Shown: piece after piece, positions 34,216-42,775 of the stretch
Layout of the letters: each line of letters starts with the position of its first letter
Numbering within the stretch: the stretch's first letter is position 1
Source of the DNA: Streptomyces griseoviridis
GTDB lineage: Bacteria > Actinomycetota > Actinomycetes > Streptomycetales > Streptomycetaceae
Assembly (NCBI RefSeq): GCF_005222485.1
Contig: NZ_CP029078.1
Location: 8,495,501 to 8,559,500, forward strand
Length of the DNA stretch: 64,000 bases
Direction: 5' to 3'
Made by a program: the position numbers and the translations under genes
The notes under the pieces: model-generated
The model's input: only the letters and a program-made list of their open reading frames with translations
Databases searched by the model: none
What the model was told of the DNA's origin: nothing

Positions 34216-35170
34216 GGTCACGGCTCCGGTCGGGGGTCGGTACGGGAACGGTCAGACGTACTTCGGTGCCGCCGCGCGGTCCTGGACCAAGCACCAGGTC
34301 GGCGCCGACGAACAGGGCCCGCTCGCGCATCCCGCGCAGACCGGCGCCCTCGACGGCGTCGCCCAGCCCGACGCCGTCGTCGCACAGCCGCAGCCGCACG
34401 CCCTCCGGCGAGCGGGCGAGGGTCAGTTCGGCCTCCCGCGCGCGGGCGTGCCGTGCCGTGTTGGTGAGCCCCTCCTGCGCGACCCGGTACAGGACCAGCT
34501 CCGACTCCTGGTCGAGCGGCGGGAGTCCGCCCTCCAGGTGGAGCCTGACCGTGCAGGCGGAGCTGCTGAAGTCGGCGGCCAGCTCCTTGAGGGCGCTCGT
34601 CAGGCCGAGTTCCTCCAGGACACCAGGGCGCAGCCTGCGGGCGATGCGCCGGATCTCGTCGAGCCCGGAACGGGTGGTCTCCTGCACCTGCCGCAACTGC
34701 GCGCCCAGTTCGGGCGGCGCCTGGTCGGCGGTCCGCTTCAGCTCCAGCAGCACGGCGGTGAGGGTCTGGCCCACCTCGTCGTGCAACTCCTGCGCGATGC
34801 GCTGGCGTTCGGCCTCCTGCGCGGAGAGCGCGCGGGCACTGCTGGTGGCCCGCTCGTCCTCCAGCCGGTCGAGCATGGTGTGGTAGGCCGCGATCAGCTC
34901 CGCGACCTCGCCGTGCCCGGCCACCGCGGGCCGCCGGCCAGGACGCAGCAGGTCGATGGTGTTCATCGCCCGGGACAGCCGTTGCAGCGGCGCCAGGCCC
35001 ACCCGCACCAGCAGCGCGTTCGCCACCAGCATCGCCGCGAGCCCGACGCTGAGGACCGCGGCCTCCGTGAGCAGCACCGGCGTCGAGACGGTGACCGGTC
35101 CGAGGAGCAGACCGGTGGCCACGATCAGGACGACGGCGTTCAGCAGGAAGATCCGCCAGAACAGGGGCAC
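34175..35170 (-). CDS. Sensor histidine kinase (HisKA_3/NarX type)
   Basis: A 331-residue membrane kinase. Two transmembrane helices (about 5-23 and 32-56) with only a very short external loop are followed by a HAMP linker (LAPLQRLSRAMNTIDLL), the dimerisation domain with phosphorylated His130 (RIAQELHDEVGQTLTAVLLELKR), and the GHKL ATPase (VAQEGLTNTARHARA, DDGVGLG, GLRGMRERA). It phosphorylates the overlapping response regulator. The tiny extracytoplasmic loop suggests sensing within the membrane. A GTG at 35170 follows GGAGCG. Confidence 0.9.
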   Translation of the reverse strand: MPLFWRIFLLNAVVLIVATGLLLGPVTVSTPVLLTEAAVLSVGLAAMLVANALLVRVGLAPLQRLSRAMNTIDLLRPGRRPAVAGHGEVAELIAAYHTMLDRLEDERATSSARALSAQEAERQRIAQELHDEVGQTLTAVLLELKRTADQAPPELGAQLRQVQETTRSGLDEIRRIARRLRPGVLEELGLTSALKELAADFSSSACTVRLHLEGGLPPLDQESELVLYRVAQEGLTNTARHARAREAELTLARSPEGVRLRLCDDGVGLGDAVEGAGLRGMRERALFVGADLVLGPGPRGGTEVRLTVPVPTPDRSRDHARTGPRPHPARR

Positions 35171-35391
35171 CGCGCTCCGCCTTCCGGGTTCGATTCACGG
35201 CATCCGCGGCGTGACGGGATGCCGACCTTGCCCCCAGCGTGCGGGCCGGGCACGATGGCGGCCATCCGTGACGTCCCTCATCTTCGAGGATGGGGGTCGA
35301 CCACCCCGGCTGTTGAGCGGTGGACCCGATGGTCGCGGGGTGCCGAGGCGGGAGAGACTCCGAGCACCGCCCGCCCTGGAGAGGAGCAGCC

Positions 35392-35661
35392 GTGCCCCGC
35401 TACGACGCAGGAAGCCTGGCCGATCTCGAAGCCCGACTGGAACGCGACGATCCACGCTTCGCCCGCTCCCTCGCCACCGGACGCCCCATCCGGCCGCGCG
35501 AGTACCGGCGGGCGGGCACCTGGGCCGCGCTCGCCGTCAGCACCGTCGTCCTGCTGGTCGGGGTCGTGGTCGCGCACGGCCTGCTCATCGCGGCCGGCCT
35601 GGTCTTCATGGGGGTCGCCGCCCAGCTCCTCGACCCGACCCGTTCGAGGACCGGCCGCTGA
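35392..35661 (+). CDS. DUF3040 small membrane protein
   Basis: An 89-residue protein with an N-terminal acidic/basic segment (LADLEARLERDDPRFARSLATG, the DUF3040 signature), then two hydrophobic segments (WAALAVSTVVLLVGVVVAHG and LLIAAGLVFMGVAAQLL). The family is common in actinobacteria and its function is unknown. The GTG has a GAGAGGAG site. Short basic C-terminus. Confidence 0.85.
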   Translation: MPRYDAGSLADLEARLERDDPRFARSLATGRPIRPREYRRAGTWAALAVSTVVLLVGVVVAHGLLIAAGLVFMGVAAQLLDPTRSRTGR

Positions 35662-35781
35662 GGGACCAGTACGCGGCTGCCGGCCGTCTTGACCCGTCCC
35701 GTAGGCTGGTCGCCCCGCTCGACCGTTTCTTCAGAGCGCTGTCACGGGGATCGGTGGCCAGGACAAGGAGGACCGGCCGGC

Positions 35782-36225
35782 ATGATCGAGCGAATGACGT
35801 TGCGCGTGGCGGCCAGACCGGTGCCGCAGCCGGTCGCCGCGCCCCTGGTGTGGTTCGGGGCGTTCGGCGGTGCCGCGCTCCTGGTGGCCCTCCTCAACTC
35901 CACCGCGGGGCCCGGCCGTCCGCTGCTCGTCCTGGTGGCGCTGTCGGTGTTCGCGATCGTGCTCGGGCTCTGCGCGAGCTTCGCCGCGGCGCCGGGCACC
36001 GCCGTCCTGTGCTGGCTGTTCCTGAACGGCTTCGGGATACCGCCCGCGGGCACCCTCACCTGGGTCGCCCAGCGCGACGCCCGCTGGATAGCGTGCCTGC
36101 TCGGCGCGACCCTCGTCGGCACCCTGGTGGCCCGCGTGGTCAACGCCCGCGCCGCCTACCGCCACCTCACCCCGGCGGTCTTCACCGAGCCGCCGGAGAC
36201 GGAGTCACCGCCTCCGGCGCGTTAG
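35782..36225 (+). CDS. Small membrane protein of unknown function
   Basis: A 147-residue protein with about four transmembrane segments (APLVWFGAFGGAALLVALL, PLLVLVALSVFAIVLGLCASF, TAVLCWLFLNGFGI and WIACLLGATLVGTLVARVV) and a short Pro/Glu C-terminal tail. The helices resemble the DUF4118 membrane part of KdpD-like sensors in spacing, but no kinase domain follows. AAGGAGG precedes the ATG at 10 nt. I do not recognise the family with confidence. Confidence 0.7.
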   Translation: MIERMTLRVAARPVPQPVAAPLVWFGAFGGAALLVALLNSTAGPGRPLLVLVALSVFAIVLGLCASFAAAPGTAVLCWLFLNGFGIPPAGTLTWVAQRDARWIACLLGATLVGTLVARVVNARAAYRHLTPAVFTEPPETESPPPAR

Positions 36226-36235
36226 CGTCGACGCG

Positions 36236-37672
36236 TCAGCAGGCCAGGGTTCCCCTGCGCAGCGCGTGCGAGCCGGTGTTGCCGTCGTCGGACCAGTAGA
36301 CCGGCTTGACGCCGCCGGCGCACTCACCCGCACCGGCCACCGCGAACCCCTCGTTGTTGAGATCGGGCATGCCACCGGGACGGTTGTACACGGCCGCGGT
36401 GGCGAAGGCGCCGTCCTGGCCGACCCGCATCGTGCGGTGCTGCCCGCCGCAGGTGTCGTCGCACACCACCCACAATCGCGCCGCCTGCGGCTCCCACTGG
36501 AGCTCCATCACGCCGGCCATGCCGCTGCCGAAGGACGCGACGCGGGTGAACGCGCCGGAATCGGCGAGGACATAGCCGTGGATCAGGCCGGTGCCCTCGA
36601 CGCCGACGAAGAACACCCCGCCGGAGTGCGCCGGATAGCGGCCCGGGTCGTACGCGGCGCCCGTCGAGGCGTCCTTGAACCCGGCGCCGGTCAGGGTGGC
36701 GTCCGGTACCCAGGTGACGGCTTCGAGACCGAGGTTGGAGCCCACCGACGGCAGGTCGGGGGTGAGGTTCCACTCCTTGGCCGCGGTCAGCGTGGAGCCG
36801 GTGCCGCCGACGTCGTAGCGGAGCACGGAGAGCCTGCTGGTGCCGGACGCGTCGGCGTTCCGCTCGCTCGACACGAAGACCCCGGCCGAGGAGCCGGCGC
36901 CGGTGACGGTCACGCCCTCGCTGTCGGGGGCGCCCGACCCGCTCGGGAAGCGCAGCTTGCGGCCCGTGCCCCAGCCGCCCGCGCTGTCCGGCTTCCAGCC
37001 GCCCCCGCCGTCGGAGACCAGCCGCCACAGCGTGCCGTTGTTCTGCGCGGCCCACATCACGGCGCCCTCCTGGTAGAGGCCGCTGAGGTCCGAGCCGAAG
37101 ACCCCGGAGGCGTCCGCGGTCGTCACCGCACTCCCGCCGGGCCAGGCCGCGGGGGTGCTTCCGCCGCCCGTGCCGCAGGAGTTGGCGGCGCCGAGGGTGA
37201 GCGCGGGGGCCTGGGTGAAGGCGCCGGTGCCGTCGGGGCAGCGGGACCACGACGGGTCGGAGTGCTTGTCCCAGCCGAAGCTGTCGACCAGCGTGCTGCC
37301 GTCGGCGAGGTACAGGCGTGCCTGGTCGGAGGAGCCGAGCCCGAACGCGGCGCGCACGTCGAAGGCGACGAACCCGCCGGCCGCGAGCGTCGTCCCGGCC
37401 GCGATCCGGTACTGGTTGCTCTTGTTGTCGTCCTTGAGGATCCAGCCGGAGAGATCGACGCTCGCCGCGCCCTTGTTGTACAGCTCTATCGAGTCGTCGA
37501 CGTCTCCCGTCGTCACCACCTCGTTGATCCGGATGTCGTCGGCCGCGGCGGCTCGGGCGGGCGTGGGAGCCACCGCGGTCGCGCCGAGGGCCAGCGCCGT
37601 CGCGGCGACGGTGAGGAGGCTGAGCCGCAGACGCGGGGCGCCGGGCCGGCGGGGAGCGCGTGATCGGGTCAC
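36236..37672 (-). CDS. Secreted lamin-tail-domain protein
   Basis: A 478-residue exported protein. A signal peptide (about 1-43, ending ARAAAA) is followed by a lamin-tail domain (about 46-135: IRINEVVTTGDVDDSIELYNKGAASVDLSGW, VAFDVRAAFGLG). The rest (about 175-478) is propeller-like, with repeated aromatic blades such as GSDLSGLYQEGAVMWAAQNNGTLWRL, EGVTVTG, LEAVTWVPD and MPDLNNEGFAVAG, resembling the esterase-like phytase or SdiA-regulated group. The two C-terminal cysteines probably pair. It is convergent with the membrane protein 10 bp away. Function unknown; extracellular binding or hydrolysis is possible. Confidence 0.78.
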   Translation of the reverse strand: MTRSRAPRRPGAPRLRLSLLTVAATALALGATAVAPTPARAAAADDIRINEVVTTGDVDDSIELYNKGAASVDLSGWILKDDNKSNQYRIAAGTTLAAGGFVAFDVRAAFGLGSSDQARLYLADGSTLVDSFGWDKHSDPSWSRCPDGTGAFTQAPALTLGAANSCGTGGGSTPAAWPGGSAVTTADASGVFGSDLSGLYQEGAVMWAAQNNGTLWRLVSDGGGGWKPDSAGGWGTGRKLRFPSGSGAPDSEGVTVTGAGSSAGVFVSSERNADASGTSRLSVLRYDVGGTGSTLTAAKEWNLTPDLPSVGSNLGLEAVTWVPDATLTGAGFKDASTGAAYDPGRYPAHSGGVFFVGVEGTGLIHGYVLADSGAFTRVASFGSGMAGVMELQWEPQAARLWVVCDDTCGGQHRTMRVGQDGAFATAAVYNRPGGMPDLNNEGFAVAGAGECAGGVKPVYWSDDGNTGSHALRRGTLAC

Positions 37673-37803
37673 GGATTCCGTCCAGGGGTAGTTCTGACAG
37701 GCCGCCAGGACCCTCCCTGCCCAGGCCGAACGGCCGTACTCCCCAAAATGAGTTCGGGATGAACGGCACGAGAAGCGGCCGGGCGCCGGGGAGCCGCCCC
37801 GGT

Positions 37804-38379
37804 CTACCCGGCGGGCGGGTCGGGCGTCTCCTCCAGGGCCGCGAGACGGGCCGTGACGTCGTCGGTGAACCGGCCGAGCAGCCGGCCGAGGTCGGCGCGG
37901 TCCCGCTCCGACCAGTGGCCGATGGCGTCCGTGAACCAGCCGATCAGGGCGCTCGCGTATCGGTTCACGGCCGCGGCGCCCTCGGCGGTGGGCTCGATCA
38001 GGCTGGCCCGCCGGTCGTGCGGATCGGCCACCCGGCGCACCAGGCCGCGCCGCTCGAGGGCCTGCACCTGACGGGTGACGTGCGGGCCGACGACCTGCAT
38101 CCGGTCGGCGATCTCTCCGACCCGCAGCGCCCGGTCGGCCGTGTGCAGCGTCATGAGCACGCCCGTCGCGGGCCGGTCGAGGGCGAGCCCGGCGGCCTCG
38201 GCCGCGCGCTCCGGGAGCCGCCCCCGGGTGACGGCGTTGCTCAGCTGCGCCAGCCGGGGGAGGACGGCGAGGGCGGTGGAGTCGGACGGGTCGGATGCGG
38301 ATGCGGCCGGGTCGGCAGGGGCCGGCGCGGCGGGGTCGGGCGTGGCGGGGTCGGGCGCGGCCGGGGACGTAGGACTCAT
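37804..38379 (-). CDS. MarR-family regulator divergent from a flavin monooxygenase
   Basis: A 191-residue regulator. After a Pro/Ala/Asp-rich N-terminal extension of about 30 residues comes the MarR winged helix (LRVGEIADRMQVVGPHVTRQVQALERRGLVRRVADPHDRRASLIEPT, about 85-130). The perfect palindrome at 38395-38411, 15 bp upstream of its start, is its probable operator. The monooxygenase gene diverges at 38515, and control of that enzyme by a phenolic or antibiotic ligand is the natural inference. Confidence 0.88.
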   Translation of the reverse strand: MSPTSPAAPDPATPDPAAPAPADPAASASDPSDSTALAVLPRLAQLSNAVTRGRLPERAAEAAGLALDRPATGVLMTLHTADRALRVGEIADRMQVVGPHVTRQVQALERRGLVRRVADPHDRRASLIEPTAEGAAAVNRYASALIGWFTDAIGHWSERDRADLGRLLGRFTDDVTARLAALEETPDPPAG

Positions 38380-38394
38380 CGCGTCTCCACTTGC

Positions 38395-38411
38395 ATACCT
38401 AAGTTAGGTAT
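38395..38411. promoter_or_regulatory. MarR operator between marR and the monooxygenase gene
   Basis: ATACCTAA-G-TTAGGTAT is a perfect 17-bp palindrome with one central base. A related half-site (CTAAGGTACGCAT) occurs at 38473-38485, near the monooxygenase start, so the protein may bind both ends of the divergent promoter region. Confidence 0.75.
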
Positions 38412-38514
38412 CTATATTGTCGAGGGTGTCATCGCGCCACCGGGCAGTGGCGCTTTCGGTCGAATTGCTTGACTAAGGTACGCATCTTTGGTGCGGACCG
38501 CCGGAAGGACCTCC

Positions 38515-39720
38515 ATGAACCACTCCGCACACCGCACCGTCCTCATCTCGGGCGCGAGCATCGCGGGACCCGCCCTCGCCTACTGGCTCGACCGCTACGG
38601 CTTCGAGGTCACCGTCGTCGAGAAGGCGTCCGCCGTCAGGGGCGGCGGGTACGCCGTCGACATCCGGGGCACGGCCCGCGAAGCCGTCCGCCTGATGGGA
38701 CTGCTCCCGCCCCTGCGCGCGGCGCACGTCGACACCGAGCGGCTCACCTTCGTGGACGCCGGCGGCGAGGTCATCGGCGTGGTCCGCCCCGAGGACATCA
38801 CCGGCGGCGAGGAGGGCCAGGACCTGGAGGTGCGGCGCGGCGACCTCGCCGACGCCCTCTACGGCGCCGTCCGCGACCGCGTCGAGTTCCTCTTCGACGA
38901 CTCCATCGCCACCCTGCGCGACACGGGCGACCGCGTCGACGTCACCTTCGAGGGCGGCGCCCGCCGCTCCTTCGACCTGGTCATCGGCGCCGACGGACTG
39001 CACTCGCACACCCGCGGCCTGGTCCTCGGCCCCGAGGACCCCTTCCACCGCTACCTCGGGTACACCTTCGCCGGCTTCACCCTCCCCAACGACCTCGGCC
39101 TCGCCCACGAAGGCGTCGCCTGGAACACCCCGGGCCGGGCCGCCATCCTCTACGCCCACGAGCCCGCCGAGCGGATGCACGGATTCCTCACCTTCGCCCG
39201 CGAGACCCCGCCCCTCGACGCCTTCCGCGACCCCGACGCGCAGCGCGACCTGGTCGCGGCCACCTTCCCCGAGCGCACCTGGCTGATCCCGCGCATGGTG
39301 GACGCCCTGCGCGCCGCCGACGACCTCTTCTTCGACGTCGTCAGCCAGATACACCTGCCCACCTGGTCGCACGGCCGGGTCGCGCTGGCGGGCGACGCCG
39401 CGCACGCCACCTCGTTCCTGTCGGGACAGGGTTCCAGCGTCTCCCTCGTCGGCGCCTACGTACTGGCGGGCGAACTGGCCACGCACGCCGGCCACACCGA
39501 GGCGTTCGCCGCCTACGAGCGGATCATGCGGCCCTTCGCCGAGCGCAACCAGGCCCTCGCGGGACCCGGCGGCACCTTCGTCACCCCGCGCACCCAGGAG
39601 ATGCTCGACGCCCGCAACCGGGCGCTGCGCGAGGGGGTGCGCGGCGACGGACTGCCGGGCGACGAGCAGCACGCCGCCCACCGGGCCCTGCGGCTGCCCG
39701 ACTACCGGCACGCCGAGTGA
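38515..39720 (+). CDS. FAD-dependent monooxygenase (PHBH fold)
   Basis: A 401-residue class A flavoprotein monooxygenase. The FAD motif VLISGASIAGPALAYWLDRYG lies at the start, the DG motif LVIGADGLHSHTR in the middle, and the second FAD motif VALAGDAAHATSFLSGQGSS near residue 295. Enzymes of this kind hydroxylate aromatics and polyketides and include tetracycline- and rifampicin-inactivating enzymes. The ATG at 38515 has GGAAGGAC 6-7 nt upstream. Divergence from marR suggests substrate-induced expression. Confidence 0.9.
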   Translation: MNHSAHRTVLISGASIAGPALAYWLDRYGFEVTVVEKASAVRGGGYAVDIRGTAREAVRLMGLLPPLRAAHVDTERLTFVDAGGEVIGVVRPEDITGGEEGQDLEVRRGDLADALYGAVRDRVEFLFDDSIATLRDTGDRVDVTFEGGARRSFDLVIGADGLHSHTRGLVLGPEDPFHRYLGYTFAGFTLPNDLGLAHEGVAWNTPGRAAILYAHEPAERMHGFLTFARETPPLDAFRDPDAQRDLVAATFPERTWLIPRMVDALRAADDLFFDVVSQIHLPTWSHGRVALAGDAAHATSFLSGQGSSVSLVGAYVLAGELATHAGHTEAFAAYERIMRPFAERNQALAGPGGTFVTPRTQEMLDARNRALREGVRGDGLPGDEQHAAHRALRLPDYRHAE

Positions 39721-39735
39721 GCCCCGGCCGCCCGG

Positions 39736-40734
39736 TCAGCGGTGCTTGACGCCCGACTGCGCCAGGGCGGCGAGCTTCGGCCCGGAGACCGGCGCGTCGC
39801 CGAGCGCCTCGTCGACGGCGGCCAGCACGTCGTCCGTCAGCTCGACCCCGGAGGCGGCCGCGTTGGCGTGCACCTGCTCAGGGCGGGAGGCGCCGGTGAT
39901 CGCGGACGCCACCTCACCCCGGCGCAGCACCCAGGCCAGCGCCAGGGTGGCCATGCTCAGCCCGGCCCCCTCGGCGATCGGCACCAGCCGCTGGACCGCC
40001 TCCAGAGCGGCGTCGTAGTAGACGATCTCGCGGGCGACGCCCATCGACTCGCTGGCGAACCTGCTGCCCTCGGGGACCGGCTCGCCCGGCCGGTACTTGC
40101 CGGTCAGCACGCCCTGCGCCAGCGGCGACCAGACGACCTGCGAGATGCCGTTGTCCGCGCAGAGGCCGAAGACCTCCGCCTCGGGCGCCTGCCACAGCAT
40201 GGAGTACTGCGGCTGCGAGGAGACGAACAGCTCGGGCCCGGCGAAGTCGATCGCCGCCCTGATCTGCTCGGGCGTCCACTCGCTGAAGCCCAGATAACGC
40301 GCCTTGCCCTGCTCCACGACCTTCTGCAACGCCTCGACGGTGTCCTCGATCGGCACCTCGGGATCGAACCGGTGCGCCTGGTAGAGGTCGACATGGTCGG
40401 TCCGCAGGCGGGTCAGGGACGCGTCGATCTGCCGGGCGATCTGCGCGGGTGCCAGACCCCGGTCGGCGGGATCGTCGGACATCTGGCCCCAGACCTTGGT
40501 GGCCAGCACGTAGGAGTCGCGCGGGTGGGCGGAGAGGATCTCGCCCCAGGCGGACTCGGCGGCGCCCCGGCCGTAGACGTTGGCGGTGTCGAAGAAGGTG
40601 ATCCCGGCGTCGAAGGCGGCCTCCGTGCACGCGCGGGTGCGGTCGGCCTCGATGCCGCCCGAGTAGGTCAGCCACGATCCGAGCGAGATCTCCGAGACCT
40701 CCAGGTCCGAGCTGCCGAGCTTGCGGTACCGCAT
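39736..40734 (-). CDS. Aldo/keto reductase (Kv-beta/YghZ-like)
   Basis: A 332-residue reductase starting MRYRKLGSSDLEVSEISLGSW. The catalytic tetrad is Asp49 and Tyr54 (FFDTANVYGRG), Lys80 (ATKVWG) and His121 (YQAHRFD). The length and VVWSPLAQGVLTGKYRPGEP block fit the subgroup related to potassium-channel beta subunits. The ATG follows AGGAG at 6 nt. It diverges from the MFS gene at 41073. Confidence 0.92.
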   Translation of the reverse strand: MRYRKLGSSDLEVSEISLGSWLTYSGGIEADRTRACTEAAFDAGITFFDTANVYGRGAAESAWGEILSAHPRDSYVLATKVWGQMSDDPADRGLAPAQIARQIDASLTRLRTDHVDLYQAHRFDPEVPIEDTVEALQKVVEQGKARYLGFSEWTPEQIRAAIDFAGPELFVSSQPQYSMLWQAPEAEVFGLCADNGISQVVWSPLAQGVLTGKYRPGEPVPEGSRFASESMGVAREIVYYDAALEAVQRLVPIAEGAGLSMATLALAWVLRRGEVASAITGASRPEQVHANAAASGVELTDDVLAAVDEALGDAPVSGPKLAALAQSGVKHR

Positions 40735-40941
40735 GGATGCTCCTGTCGTCGGGGGACACCTGGGCTGTCTGGTCCCTCGGGAATTCTCGCCGTCGGCGGC
40801 GCGGTCTGCCAGAGATCGGCGGGCCGGGCGGGCGCGGTGCGGGCGGTCCGGCCTGATCCCGGCGGCCGCGACGGCGGCCCTGGCGCGGGCGGCTCGCCAC
40901 TCGGCCGCCGCCGCACCGGGGACTGTCGAAAATCCTGTGAT

Positions 40942-40967
40942 CATCGGGTCCCGATGTCGGATATCCG
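40942..40967. promoter_or_regulatory. Two adjacent perfect palindromes in the AKR/MFS divergent promoter region
   Basis: CATCGGG-T-CCCGATG (40942-40956) is followed one base later by CGGATATCCG (40958-40967). Both are perfect and lie in the 338-bp region 40735-41072, which otherwise holds no gene. The position, about 105-130 bp before the MFS start, fits an operator. Which protein binds is unknown. Confidence 0.55.
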
Positions 40968-41072
40968 CGCTCCGGCGCCGGTGGCTGGATCTGAGCGGGT
41001 GCGCGACGGAAGGTGTGGGGCGTCGGCGGGCCCCGAGGCCCGCCGACATCCATGTCGCAAGGGAGAGTTTCC

Positions 41073-42677
41073 GTGAATGCCACGACCACGCCGGACACGC
41101 CACAGGAACGGCGGGCCGCCACCCTCGTCATGGCGTGTGTCGGCGTCTTCGTCGCCTACCTGCCGGTGACCACCGTCTCGGTGAGCCTGCCGGCCATCCA
41201 GCGCGCCCTGAACGCGTCGACCTCCCAACTGTCCTGGGTCTCCGACGCGTTCGTCCTGCCCATGGCCGCCCTCATCCTCACCGCGGGCGTCTTCGGCGAG
41301 GCGCACGGCCGCAAGAAGGTCTACCAGGCGGGCCTCGCCCTCAGCGGCCTCGGCGCCCTGGTCGCGCTCTGCGCGCCCACCGTCCAGGTGCTCTGGATCG
41401 GGCAGGCCCTGGCGGGCCTCGGCTCGGCCGCGCTGCTGCCCACCACCCTCGCCCTGATCAGCCACGCCGTGCCCGACCCCCGCGAGCGCGGCAAGTTCAT
41501 CGGCCTCTGGGCCACCGCGCTCAGCGCGGCCCTGGCGCTCGGCCCCGTCCTCGCCGGCCTGGTCCTCGAACACGCCGCCTGGCGCTGGATCTACCTGTAC
41601 GTGGTGCCCGCGTCCCTGCTCGCGATGGCGTTCGCCGCGAAGCTCCTGACCGACTCGCGGGCCCCCGGCGCCCGGCGCCTCGACTGGCCGGGCCAGATCA
41701 CCGCCGCGCTGACGATCACCGCACTCGTCTACGGCATCATCGAGGGCGGCGCCGGGTCCTTCACCGACGCCAAGGTCCTGGTGGCGCTCTGCGTCGCCGC
41801 GGTCAGCGCCGTCGGATTCGTCCTGGCGGAGCTGCGCTCCACCGACCCGATGCTGGACCTGACGCTGTTCCGCAGCCCGGCCTTCACCGCGACCACCCTG
41901 ATCGCCATGATCAGCTTCCTGGGTCTGATCGGCTTCTTCTTCACGCTCAGCCTCTACTTCGGACTCGTCCAGCGGCTCTCCACCCTGGACGCGGCCTGGC
42001 GGCTGCTGATCGTGACGGCGGTGCCGCTGCTGCTCGGCGCCCCCGTCGGCCGGCTCGTCCACCGGGTCTCGCCGCGCCTGCTCATCCCGGGCGGCCTGCT
42101 CGTCACCACCGCGGCCCTGCTCACCCTCACCGGCATCGACGCCGACACCTCGTTCGCGTCGCTGTCCTGGCGGCTCGCGCTGCTCGGCCTCGGCATGGCC
42201 TTCGTCATCACCCCCATGACCGCCACCGCCGTCAGCGCGGTGCCCTTCCGGCAGGCGGGCATGGCCGCCGCGGGCAACAACGCCTTCCGGCAGGTCGGCG
42301 GAGCGCTCGGACCCGCGGTGCTCGGCGCGCTGCTCTCCACCGAGGCGGTCGGCGCCCTGCCGGGCCACCTCACCGACGCGGGCCTCGGCGCCCAGGCGGT
42401 CGGCCAGGTCACCGCGGTCGCGGAGAGCGGCGGGATCGGCGCGGTGGGCGCGGTGGACCTCGGCGCGGACACCCCTCGGATGCTGGCCGCCCTCTCCGAG
42501 TCCTTCCTCGACGGCCTCCAGCTCTGCCTGCTGGTCGCCGCCGCCCTCACCCTGCTCGCCGCGGTGGTCGGCGCGGCCCTGCTGCGCGGCCCGAGCGCCC
42601 CGCCCCGCACCACGGCGGGCGGCCCTGGGCAGGCCCGCCCGAGCGAGGCCGAGGCGACCGCGCCCGCGCGGGTCTGA
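41073..42677 (+). CDS. MFS transporter, 14-helix drug-efflux type
   Basis: A 534-residue exporter of the DHA2 (EmrB/QacA) family. It has about 14 hydrophobic helices, motif A in the 2-3 loop (GVFGEAHGRKKVYQAG), motif C-like sequence ALGPVLAGLVLEHAAWRWIYL, and a long external loop before the last helix. It probably exports a toxic small molecule with proton exchange. The GTG at 41073 has AGGGAG upstream; an ATG at 41052 is an alternative. A strong terminator follows directly. Confidence 0.92.
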   Translation: MNATTTPDTPQERRAATLVMACVGVFVAYLPVTTVSVSLPAIQRALNASTSQLSWVSDAFVLPMAALILTAGVFGEAHGRKKVYQAGLALSGLGALVALCAPTVQVLWIGQALAGLGSAALLPTTLALISHAVPDPRERGKFIGLWATALSAALALGPVLAGLVLEHAAWRWIYLYVVPASLLAMAFAAKLLTDSRAPGARRLDWPGQITAALTITALVYGIIEGGAGSFTDAKVLVALCVAAVSAVGFVLAELRSTDPMLDLTLFRSPAFTATTLIAMISFLGLIGFFFTLSLYFGLVQRLSTLDAAWRLLIVTAVPLLLGAPVGRLVHRVSPRLLIPGGLLVTTAALLTLTGIDADTSFASLSWRLALLGLGMAFVITPMTATAVSAVPFRQAGMAAAGNNAFRQVGGALGPAVLGALLSTEAVGALPGHLTDAGLGAQAVGQVTAVAESGGIGAVGAVDLGADTPRMLAALSESFLDGLQLCLLVAAALTLLAAVVGAALLRGPSAPPRTTAGGPGQARPSEAEATAPARV

Positions 42678-42689
42678 CCCGCGGCCGGA

Positions 42690-42735
42690 TCGCGGGTGTG
42701 CCACGGTGGGAGTCCCCGCCGTGGCACACCCGCGA
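42690..42735 (+). terminator. Strong hairpin terminator after the MFS gene
   Basis: A perfect 17-bp stem (42690-42706 with 42719-42735) and 12-nt loop start 13 bp after the stop codon. It separates the transporter gene from the Lrp-type gene at 42776. Confidence 0.85.
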
Positions 42736-42775
42736 CGGCGCGACCCCCACTCCGCCGAACGGAGCGGCCCCCGGC

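Noticed and set aside
40721..42775. Long plus-strand N-terminal extension of the Lrp-type gene through the MFS gene
   Set aside because: It is a shadow of the MFS gene. The Lrp homology begins at the ATG at 42776, downstream of a strong terminator.
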